From positions 1 to 14,826 of the forward strand of contig DATKFG010000125.1 in assembly GCA_035511515.1 (NCBI GenBank): DNA of 14,826 nucleotides, written 5' to 3'. Both the position numbers and the translations under genes were made by a program. Under the pieces are notes generated by a model. That model searched no databases. It saw nothing but the letters and a program-made list of their open reading frames with translations, and was not told the DNA's origin. This DNA is from VBCK01 sp035511515 (GTDB lineage Bacteria; Pseudomonadota; Gammaproteobacteria; Burkholderiales; Burkholderiaceae_F). This document shows positions 1-6,066 of this stretch, one piece after another (positions within the stretch are counted from its first letter, which is position 1; the number at the start of each line of letters is the position of its first letter).

Positions 1-102
1 CGGGCGAGGGGCGATCAGCCTGCGCAAGGGCTCGAGCGCTCGAAAGTGGAATGCGCGATCGCCCCTCGCCCGCGCAAGCGGGAGAGGGGAGGGGGTGAGG
101 GC
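1..102. repeat. Palindromic repeat, copy A (cut by window edge)
   Basis: The right arm at 59-102 matches the right arm of the complete copy at 6023-6065 except for one extra A (gcgcaagcggg against gcgcagcggg). The first 14 bases of the window are the inner end of the left arm, so the rest of that arm lies outside. The spacer at 15-58 shows no clear similarity to the spacer of the other copy. It lies downstream of the minus-strand protease gene, in intergenic DNA. It resembles the GC-rich dispersed palindromes common in high-GC proteobacteria; no transposase is present. Confidence 0.85.
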
Positions 103-140
103 CGCGGCAGAGGGGAGTAATTGCGCACGCGTGACGTGAC

Positions 141-1118
141 CTATCGTTGTTCCCGTGGCGTGATCACTCTGTGCAGCAGCTTGCCGCCGCGCACCACGCG
201 GACCGCGCACAGCCGCCCGATGCGCGTGTGATCGAGCAGCCGGCGCAATTCGCCGATGGATGAGACGGCCACACCGTCCAGCCCGATGATCCAGTCGCCC
301 GGCTCGATGCCGGCGGCCCGCGCCGGGCTGTCCGGCGCCACGTCTCCGACCCGTACACCGTGCGCCTGCTCCGCCCCGATCGCGCGCTGAAGCAGGCGCG
401 GTATCGAGGCGGTCGTACCGGTGAGCCCGATGAAGGCGCGCCGCACCCGGCCGTGCGCCATCAGCTCGGTCACCACCCAGTGCGCCGTATCGATTCCGAC
501 CGCGAAGCACAATGCCTGCGCGCCCGGGATGATCGCCGTATTGACGCCGATCACCTCGGAGGCCGAGTTAACCAGCGGGCCGCCCGAGTTGCCCGGGTTC
601 AGCGCCGCATCGGTCTGGATCAGGTCTTCGATCAGGTTGCCGTCGCGCGCGGGCAGCGAGCGGCCCAGCGCTGAAATCACGCCGGCCGTGACCGTGTTCT
701 CGAATCCGTACGGATTGCCGATTGCGATGGCCACCTGCCCGACCCGAAGCGTGGCCGAGCGGCCCAGACGGGCCGTCGCCAGGCCGCTGGCGCGCACCCG
801 CACCACCGCCAGGTCGGTCGTCGGGTCATCGCCGATCGGGTCGGAATCGAATTCGGACCCGTCGGGAAAGACCACATGGACCGTGCCGGCTCCGTGCACC
901 ACATGGCTGTTGGTCAACACGAAGCCGTCCGGGGTGAACGCGAACCCCGATCCCGCGCCGCCCACCTCGTGCAATCTGCCGCTGCGATCAGCCAGCCGGC
1001 GCCGCACCGAAATCGCGCACACCGCCGGACCCACGCCTGCCACGGTGTCGACCACCGTCCGCGAATAGGCGTCCAGCCGGTCCTGATCGCTCGCGGCCCC
1101 TGCGAGTTCATTTTCCAT
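141..1118 (-). CDS. HtrA/DegP-like S1C serine protease with C-terminal PDZ domain
   Basis: This 325-aa protein is a trypsin-fold serine protease of the HtrA family, which degrades or processes misfolded proteins. The catalytic triad is visible: His72 in TNSHVV, Asp102 in TTDLAVV and Ser178 in NPGNSGGPL. The protease domain spans about residues 25-220. One PDZ domain follows at about 225-320, with APDSPARAAGIEPGDWI as its carboxylate-binding/turn region. Classical HtrA proteins are periplasmic, but the N-terminus here (MENELAGAASDQDR) is polar with no signal peptide or membrane segment. In-frame codons upstream reach a stop at 1149-1151 without ATG or GTG, so a longer exported form is not available from this sequence. 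It may be cytoplasmic or use an unrecognised route. It is transcribed divergently from the sulfur operon and there is no reason to link them functionally. The family call is firm; localisation and substrate are open. Confidence 0.93.
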   Translation of the reverse strand: MENELAGAASDQDRLDAYSRTVVDTVAGVGPAVCAISVRRRLADRSGRLHEVGGAGSGFAFTPDGFVLTNSHVVHGAGTVHVVFPDGSEFDSDPIGDDPTTDLAVVRVRASGLATARLGRSATLRVGQVAIAIGNPYGFENTVTAGVISALGRSLPARDGNLIEDLIQTDAALNPGNSGGPLVNSASEVIGVNTAIIPGAQALCFAVGIDTAHWVVTELMAHGRVRRAFIGLTGTTASIPRLLQRAIGAEQAHGVRVGDVAPDSPARAAGIEPGDWIIGLDGVAVSSIGELRRLLDHTRIGRLCAVRVVRGGKLLHRVITPREQR

Positions 1119-1282
1119 CCCGGTCAGATGGGTGCCGGCGGCCGCAAATCAACCTCCTGCCCGCCGGCCACGCCGTCCCGGCTCATGCCACCCCAGCATA
1201 TGGACATTGCGATCCGATCCTTCCCAGCCAGAGACTGAGCCAATAGTCTTACCAGACCTTCCCAACGGGCCTGGGTTGTTCT

Positions 1283-2080
1283 GTGCTGCTCGAATACGTG
1301 CTGGGTGGAGCGCTGGTGGGCGCGGTCGTTGGTGCGACCGGCGTCGGCGGCGGGTCGTTGATGACTCCGCTGCTGACGCTCGTGTTCGGCCTGCCGGCCC
1401 AGGTCGCCGTCGGCACCGATCTGCTGTTCGCCTCGATCACGAAGTTCAGCGGCACCATCGCCCACTGGCGGCGTGGCAACATCGATTGGCCGCTGACCGG
1501 GTGGCTCGCCCTGGGTTCGGTGCCGGCCGCGCTGGCCACGATCGTGGCGCTGCGCGCCTGGCATCCGGATGCGGCGCAATTCGCCGCGGTCGTGCGCCCC
1601 GCGCTCGCTGGCGCGCTGCTGCTGACGGCCTTGAGCCTGGTGCTGCGCTCGCGCATCCAGGGCCTGGGGCGTCGCTTTGTACTGCGCCCCGCCGGTGCTG
1701 CGCTGCCGCCCGGGGCCAGTCCGGTTCGCCCGCTGCCCACGTTCGTTCTGGGCGTGCTGATCGGCGTGATGGTCACGCTGACCTCGGTTGGCGCCGGCGC
1801 GATCGGCGTGGTGGCGCTGCTGTTTCTGTACCCGACCATGACCGCCAAGCGCCTGGTGGCGGTGGACATCGCGCACGCGATTCCGCTCACGCTGGTGGCG
1901 GGCCTCGGCCACGTCGCGCTCGGCACCGTGAACTGGACGGTGCTGGGCGCGCTGCTGGTCGGATCGGTGCCGGCGATCGGGCTGGGGGCCCTGCTGGCCG
2001 ACCGCCTGCCCGAAAAGACACTGCGCGTCGTGCTGGCCGCGATGCTGACGCTGATCGGAACCCGTCTGGTGGTGGTGTGA
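1283..2080 (+). CDS. TauE/SafE family membrane permease (putative sulfite/sulfonate-related exporter)
   Basis: This 265-aa integral membrane protein has about eight hydrophobic segments. It shows the duplicated TauE/SafE signature: GATGVGGGSLMTPLL near residue 20 and a second copy, TLTSVGAGAIGVVALL, near residue 170. Family members move sulfite, sulfoacetate or related organosulfur anions across the inner membrane. The start is a GTG at 1283; the frame upstream is closed by TAG at 1244-1246, and the N-terminus LEYVLGGALVG fits the family's usual beginning. The stop is 2 nt before the cysI ATG, so it is the first gene of the sulfate-assimilation operon. That placement suggests it handles sulfite leaking from CysH/CysI, or another sulfur anion. 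Substrate and direction are inferred from context. Confidence 0.9.
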   Translation: MLLEYVLGGALVGAVVGATGVGGGSLMTPLLTLVFGLPAQVAVGTDLLFASITKFSGTIAHWRRGNIDWPLTGWLALGSVPAALATIVALRAWHPDAAQFAAVVRPALAGALLLTALSLVLRSRIQGLGRRFVLRPAGAALPPGASPVRPLPTFVLGVLIGVMVTLTSVGAGAIGVVALLFLYPTMTAKRLVAVDIAHAIPLTLVAGLGHVALGTVNWTVLGALLVGSVPAIGLGALLADRLPEKTLRVVLAAMLTLIGTRLVVV

Positions 2081-2082
2081 CG

Positions 2083-3789
2083 ATGTACCGCTACACGCAA
2101 TTCGATCAGCGGATGGTCGACGAACGGGTCGAGCAGTACCGCGACCAGGTGGCGCGCTACCTGCGCGGTGAGCTGACCGACGACGAATTTCGCCCGCTGC
2201 GGCTGCGAAACGGCCTGTATATCCAGCGCCACGCTCCGATGCTGCGGCTGGCGATCCCGTACGGGCTGCTGTCGGCACGCCAGATGCGGATGCTGGCGCA
2301 CGTGGCGCGAACCTGGGACCGCGGCTACGGCCATTTCACGACCCGGCAGAACATCCAGTTCAACTGGCCGCGCCTGCAAGACTCGCCGGACATCCTGCAG
2401 GCGCTGGCGACCGTGCAGATGCACGCGATCCAGACCTCGGGCAACTGCGTGCGCAACATCACGACCGATCCGATGGCCGGGGTGGCGCCCGACGAGCAGG
2501 TCGATCCGCGCCCGTATTGCGAGCTGGTGCGGCAATGGAGCACGTTCCACCCGGAATTTTCCTTCCTGCCCCGCAAGTTCAAGATCGCGCTGACCGGGGC
2601 GGTCGGCGTTGACCGCGCGGCCACCGCCATGCACGACATCGGCTTGTACCTGAAGCGCGGCAACGCAGGCACGGTGGTCGTGGACGTGCTGGCCGGCGGA
2701 GGCATGGGGCGCACGCCAGTGGTCGGCACGATCATCCGGCGCGATCTGCCCTGGCAGCACGTGCTGTCGTACTGCGAGGCGATCCTGCGCGTGTACAACC
2801 GCTACGGGCGCCGCGACAACCTGTTCAAGGCGCGCATCAAGATCCTGCTGCGCGCGCTCGGCGCCGAGCAGTTCACGCGTGAAGTCGACGACGAATTCAC
2901 GCATCTGGAAGGCGGCCCGGCCACCGCCACCGAGGCCGAGCTGGCCCGGATCGCGGCCGATTTCGAAGCGCCCCCTTACCGGCAGCTGACGGCCGGCTCG
3001 CAAGAGGTGCGCGAGCAACTGGCGTCTCATCCGGGCTTCGCACGCTGGCACGCGCGCAACGTCAGCGCGCACCGCGTGCCGGGCTACGCCGCCGTCACGC
3101 TGTCGCTGAAGCGCTCCGGAACGGCGCCGGGCGACCTGGACGCGGACCGGATGGATGCGGTCGCTGATCTGGCCGAGCGCTTCAGTTTCGCGGAGCTGCG
3201 CGTGACCCACGAGCAGAACCTGGTGCTGGCGGACGTGGCCGAATCGGAGCTGTTCGCGCTGTGGAACGAGCTGCGCGCGCAGGGGCTGGCCACGCCCAAC
3301 ATCGGGCTGCTGACCGATATCGTGTGCTGCCCGGGGGGCGACTTCTGCTCGCTCGCCAACGCCAAGTCGCTGCCGATCGCGCAGGCGATCCAGGAGCGCT
3401 TCGACGACGCCGACTATGTGCACGACCTGGGCGAGCTGACGCTGAACATGTCGGGCTGCATCAATTCGTGCGGCCACCACCACGTCGGCAACATCGGGAT
3501 CCTTGGCGTGGACAAGAAGGGTGCCGAGTTCTACCAGCTGACCCTGGGGGGCGAGGTCGGTCCCGATCCGGGCTCCACGCACGTGGGTGCCGTGATCGGT
3601 CCGTCCTTCTCGGCCGAACAGGTGCCCGACGTCATCGCGGCGATACTGGACACCTACGTCGTGCTGCGCGAGCCGGAGGAGCGTTTCATCGAAACGCTCA
3701 CACGCGTGGGACTGCCGCCGTTCAAGACCGCGGCCTACACGGTCCCGGGCTCCGTCACTGCCGAAGCCGAGAGCCTCGAGCATGCCTGA
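2083..3789 (+). CDS. cysI: Siroheme/[4Fe-4S] sulfite reductase, hemoprotein (nitrite/sulfite reductase family)
   Basis: This 568-aa enzyme performs the six-electron reduction of sulfite to sulfide. The [4Fe-4S]/siroheme ligands are visible: Cys416-x5-Cys422 in CPGGDFCSLA and Cys459-x3-Cys463 in SGCINSCGHH. Siroheme/substrate regions include TTRQNIQFNW (about 86-95) and GNCVRNITTDPMAG (about 120-133). The two ferredoxin-like half-domains and two catalytic repeats of the family are complete. The ATG at 2083 directly follows the tauE stop, which implies translational coupling; there is no strong Shine-Dalgarno. The last codons overlap the DUF934 gene by 8 nt. No cysJ flavoprotein is nearby, so electrons probably come from ferredoxin or another donor. 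Nitrite reduction is a formal alternative, but the cysH/cysDN neighbours favour sulfite. Confidence 0.95.
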   Translation: MYRYTQFDQRMVDERVEQYRDQVARYLRGELTDDEFRPLRLRNGLYIQRHAPMLRLAIPYGLLSARQMRMLAHVARTWDRGYGHFTTRQNIQFNWPRLQDSPDILQALATVQMHAIQTSGNCVRNITTDPMAGVAPDEQVDPRPYCELVRQWSTFHPEFSFLPRKFKIALTGAVGVDRAATAMHDIGLYLKRGNAGTVVVDVLAGGGMGRTPVVGTIIRRDLPWQHVLSYCEAILRVYNRYGRRDNLFKARIKILLRALGAEQFTREVDDEFTHLEGGPATATEAELARIAADFEAPPYRQLTAGSQEVREQLASHPGFARWHARNVSAHRVPGYAAVTLSLKRSGTAPGDLDADRMDAVADLAERFSFAELRVTHEQNLVLADVAESELFALWNELRAQGLATPNIGLLTDIVCCPGGDFCSLANAKSLPIAQAIQERFDDADYVHDLGELTLNMSGCINSCGHHHVGNIGILGVDKKGAEFYQLTLGGEVGPDPGSTHVGAVIGPSFSAEQVPDVIAAILDTYVVLREPEERFIETLTRVGLPPFKTAAYTVPGSVTAEAESLEHA

Positions 3790-4306
3790 GCGCCGCATCA
3801 TCCGGCTGGTCGACGGCCGCGCCCGCATCGTCGAGGACGTCTGGACGCTGTTCGAGGACGGGGCGGCCTGGAGCGGCGAGGCGTGCGCGCTGATTCCTCT
3901 GGCGACCGCGCTGGCGCAGCCGCAGCGGGTGCTCGCGGCAGCTCCGATCGGAATCTGGCTGTCGCCGACCGACGAACCGGCGCAGGCCGTGTCGCTGTTC
4001 GCCTCGATCGAACTGATCGCCGTGCGGTTCCCGGTGTTCGGGGATGGCCGCGGCTACTCGACGGCGGCGCTGTTGCGCAACCGCCATGGCTGGCGCGGCG
4101 AGCTGCGCGCGATCGGCGACGTGCTGCGCGACCAGCTCTTCTTCATGAAGCGCGTGGGATTCGACAGTTTCGCGCTGCGCGCCGACCGCAACATCGAGGA
4201 GGCGGTGGCGTCGCTGTCCGACTTCACCGATTCGTACCAGGGGTCGGTCGACCCGGCGCTGCCCGCGTTCCGCCGGATCGAGCAGGGCCCGCGGCCGCCG
4301 CGATGA
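3782..4306 (+). CDS. DUF934 family protein, CysI partner of unknown mechanism
   Basis: This 174-aa soluble protein matches the DUF934 family, which in proteobacteria is almost always encoded directly after cysI. Recognisable features are the central DGRGYSTAALLR segment (about 87-98), RDQLFFMKRVGFDSF (about 117-131), ADRNIEEA and the C-terminal YQGSVDPALPAFRR. It has no cysteines arranged as a metal site, no membrane segment and no signal peptide. It overlaps cysI by 8 nt at its start, and its TGA overlaps the cysH ATG (ATGA), so all three are probably made together. A role in electron delivery to, or assembly of, sulfite reductase has been suggested by context only; the sequence does not show a reaction. 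Confidence 0.9.
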   Translation: MPERRIIRLVDGRARIVEDVWTLFEDGAAWSGEACALIPLATALAQPQRVLAAAPIGIWLSPTDEPAQAVSLFASIELIAVRFPVFGDGRGYSTAALLRNRHGWRGELRAIGDVLRDQLFFMKRVGFDSFALRADRNIEEAVASLSDFTDSYQGSVDPALPAFRRIEQGPRPPR

Positions 4307-5004
4307 GCGCGCATATCGAATCGGCCCTTGGCCTGCTGCGCGAAGCCGCCGCGCTGGCGCCGGCGGCGTTCTCGACCAGCTTCGGCGCCGAGGACATGGT
4401 GGTGCTGGATCTGATCCGGCACTACGACATCCCGGTCGACGTGTTCACGCTCGACACCGGGCGCCTGCCGGAGGAGACCTACGCGCTGATGCAGCGGGTC
4501 GAGCAGGTGTACGGACGCTGCTTCGAGACGTTCTACCCCGATTCGGCCGCGGTGCAGGCGCTGGTGCGCGAGCGCGGCATCAACGGCTTTTACGAGTCGA
4601 TCGAAAACCGCAAGGCCTGCTGCGCGGTGCGCAAGGTCGAGCCGCTCAAGCGCGCCTTGAACGGGCGGCGCGCCTGGATCACCGGGTTGCGCGTTCAGCA
4701 GGCCGCGTCGCGCGCGCAGCTGGCTGCGCGCGCGCGCGACGAGGCGTTCGGCATCGAGAAATTCAATCCGCTGCACGATTGGAGCGAGCAGCAGGTATGG
4801 GAATACATCCGCGGCCGCGACGTGCCCTACAATGCCCTGCACGATCGGCACTATCCGAGCATCGGCTGCGCGCCGTGCACGCGGGCGATCGCGCAGGGCG
4901 AGGATATTCGCGCCGGGCGCTGGTGGTGGGAGAACCCGGAGACCAAGGAATGCGGGCTGCACGGGCATCGAACGGCCGCGATCCCGGTCCGAGTGGCCGC
5001 ATGA
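4303..5004 (+). CDS. cysH: Adenylyl-sulfate (APS) reductase, [4Fe-4S] type
   Basis: This 233-aa thioredoxin-dependent reductase converts APS to sulfite and AMP. The iron-sulfur cysteine set typical of APS-using CysH is present: Cys106-Cys107 in KACCAVRK and Cys189-x2-Cys192 in IGCAPCTRA. The catalytic C-terminal cysteine is Cys217 in KECGLH. STSFGAEDMV (about 24-33) is the nucleotide-binding loop and DTGRLPEETY (51-60) the substrate loop. The substrate-binding arginine motif reads GLRVQQAASRA instead of the more usual GLRREQS/GLRRDQS form. The ATG at 4303 overlaps the preceding TGA, and the stop overlaps the cysD ATG. With no cysC in the window, direct APS reduction is the coherent route. A 24-nt palindromic, alternating-CG stretch lies inside the gene at 4710-4733. 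Confidence 0.95.
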   Translation: MSAHIESALGLLREAAALAPAAFSTSFGAEDMVVLDLIRHYDIPVDVFTLDTGRLPEETYALMQRVEQVYGRCFETFYPDSAAVQALVRERGINGFYESIENRKACCAVRKVEPLKRALNGRRAWITGLRVQQAASRAQLAARARDEAFGIEKFNPLHDWSEQQVWEYIRGRDVPYNALHDRHYPSIGCAPCTRAIAQGEDIRAGRWWWENPETKECGLHGHRTAAIPVRVAA

Positions 5005-5921
5005 CGGCCGCCGTTGCTCCGAAACGCACGCTATCGCATCTGGACTGGCTCGAGTCCGAGGCGATCCACATTCTGCGGGAGGTGGCCGGGCAGTCGGCGC
5101 AACCGGTGCTGCTGTTCTCCGGCGGCAAGGACTCCATCGTGCTGCTGCATCTGGCGACCAAGGCGTTCCGGCCGGCGCCCTTTCCGTTCCCGCTGATGCA
5201 CATCGACACCGGGCACAATTTCCCTGAGGTGATCGAGTTTCGCGACCGGCGCGCCGCCGAGTTGGGCGAACGGTTGATCGTGCGCGGCGTGGAGCAGTCG
5301 ATCGCGGCCGGGCGGGTGGTGCTGCGTTCGGCGGACGAATCGCGCAACAAGCACCAGTCGGTGACGCTGCTGGATGCGATCGCCGAGTTCGGCTTCGACG
5401 CCTGCATCGGCGGTGCGCGACGCGACGAGGAAAAGGCGCGCGCCAAGGAGCGCGTGTTCAGCTTCCGCGACGGCTGGGGGCAGTGGGATCCGAAGAACCA
5501 GCGCCCCGAGCTGTGGAACCTGTACAACGCGCACGTGGCCCCGGGCGAGCACATGCGCGTGTTTCCGATCAGCAACTGGACCGAGCTGGACGTGTGGCAG
5601 TACATCGCCCGCGAAAGGCTGCAGGTTCCGCACATCTACTTCGCGCACCGGCGCCCGGTCGTGCGCCGCGGCGGCGCCCTCGTTCCGGTGACCGACCTGA
5701 CACCGGCGCGCGAGGGCGAGACGGTCGAGTCGCTCAGCGTACGGTTCCGCACCGTCGGTGATATCTCGTGCACCTGCCCGGTCGTCTCGACCGCCTCGAC
5801 CTACGAGCAGGTCGTGGCCGAGACCGTGGCAGCGACGCTGACCGAGCGCGGCGCCACCCGGATGGACGATCAGACCTCGGAAGCATCGATGGAGCTGCGC
5901 AAGCGCGAGGGGTACTTTTGA
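5001..5921 (+). CDS. cysD: Sulfate adenylyltransferase subunit 2 (ATP sulfurylase small subunit)
   Basis: This 306-aa PP-loop ATP pyrophosphatase-fold protein makes APS from ATP and sulfate with the CysN GTPase. The PP-loop SGGKDS is at residues 40-45 and HIDTGHNFPEV at about 67-77. GGARRDEEKARAKER at 137-151 and the conserved C-terminal KREGYF are intact, and length is normal for CysD. The ATG overlaps the cysH TGA (ATGA). At its own end the TGA shares bases with an ATG (TGATG at 5919-5923), the typical junction for a directly following cysN. Here, however, a palindromic repeat follows within 16 nt and the real cysN begins 145 nt after the cysD stop. Confidence 0.96.
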   Translation: MTAAVAPKRTLSHLDWLESEAIHILREVAGQSAQPVLLFSGGKDSIVLLHLATKAFRPAPFPFPLMHIDTGHNFPEVIEFRDRRAAELGERLIVRGVEQSIAAGRVVLRSADESRNKHQSVTLLDAIAEFGFDACIGGARRDEEKARAKERVFSFRDGWGQWDPKNQRPELWNLYNAHVAPGEHMRVFPISNWTELDVWQYIARERLQVPHIYFAHRRPVVRRGGALVPVTDLTPAREGETVESLSVRFRTVGDISCTCPVVSTASTYEQVVAETVAATLTERGATRMDDQTSEASMELRKREGYF

Positions 5922-6061
5922 TGGCGGCTCTCGTTGGCCCTCACCCCCTCCCCTCTCCCGCTGCGCGGGCGAGGGGCGACCGGGCGTCGCAAGATCGCAG
6001 GCATTCGCACAGGCACGCCGTATCGCCCCTCGCCCGCGCAGCGGGAGAGGGGAGGGGGTGA
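5921..6061 (+). other. 46-codon ORF through the repeat: possible remnant of the old cysN start and present coupling leader
   Basis: An ATG at 5921 overlaps the cysD stop (TGATG). Its frame reads MAALVGP, then across both arms of the repeat, and stops at TGA 6059-6061, five bases before the cysN ATG at 6067. It is not in frame with cysN. The peptide after the first five codons is only a translation of the repeat, so it is unlikely to have its own function. The ATG may be the ancestral cysN start, and its translation could carry ribosomes from cysD through the hairpin to the present cysN start. This is inferred from arrangement only. Confidence 0.4.
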
Positions 6062-6065
6062 GGGC
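5937..6065. repeat. Palindromic repeat, copy B, complete (43-nt perfect inverted arms, 43-nt spacer)
   Basis: The left arm at 5937-5979 and right arm at 6023-6065 are exact reverse complements over 43 nt; the spacer is 5980-6022. The arms begin with gccctcaccccctcccctct and are strongly purine/pyrimidine biased. The right arm recurs at 59-102. No target-site duplication is obvious, and the ends may not be exact. In the cys mRNA it would form a very stable hairpin between cysD and cysN, with the purine-rich right arm directly ahead of the cysN start. It resembles non-autonomous dispersed palindromes of high-GC proteobacteria; mobilisation by a transposase elsewhere is possible but not shown. 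Confidence 0.93.
6052..6063 (+). promoter_or_regulatory. Repeat-derived ribosome binding site of cysN
   Basis: The purine run gagggggtgagg is the distal end of the repeat's right arm and ends 3 nt before the cysN ATG at 6067, at roughly Shine-Dalgarno distance. It decides the ATG at 6067 over the GTG at 6058, which lies inside the repeat. When the hairpin is folded this site is paired with the left arm. Confidence 0.55.
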
Positions 6066-6066
6066 T

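Noticed and set aside
1200..1282. Sigma-70 promoter or CysB-type operator ahead of tauE
   Set aside because: Only poor matches were found (for example TTGCGA at 1207 without a good -10), and I cannot recognise a CysB site by eye.
1132..2082. Long plus-strand frame extending upstream of cysI, giving an 885-aa reading
   Set aside because: The extra 317 residues lie out of frame across the tauE gene and are arginine/alanine/glycine-rich shadow sequence; homology to CysI begins at the ATG at 2083.
1249..3828. 859-aa minus-strand open frame opposite tauE and cysI
   Set aside because: Composition is typical of the antisense of GC-rich genes, with no domain, whereas the plus strand encodes intact TauE and CysI.
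5937..6065. Repeat copy B as an intrinsic terminator or CRISPR-like unit
   Set aside because: It has no T-run and lies inside an operon before an intact cysN; two diverged-spacer palindromes 6 kb apart are not a CRISPR array.
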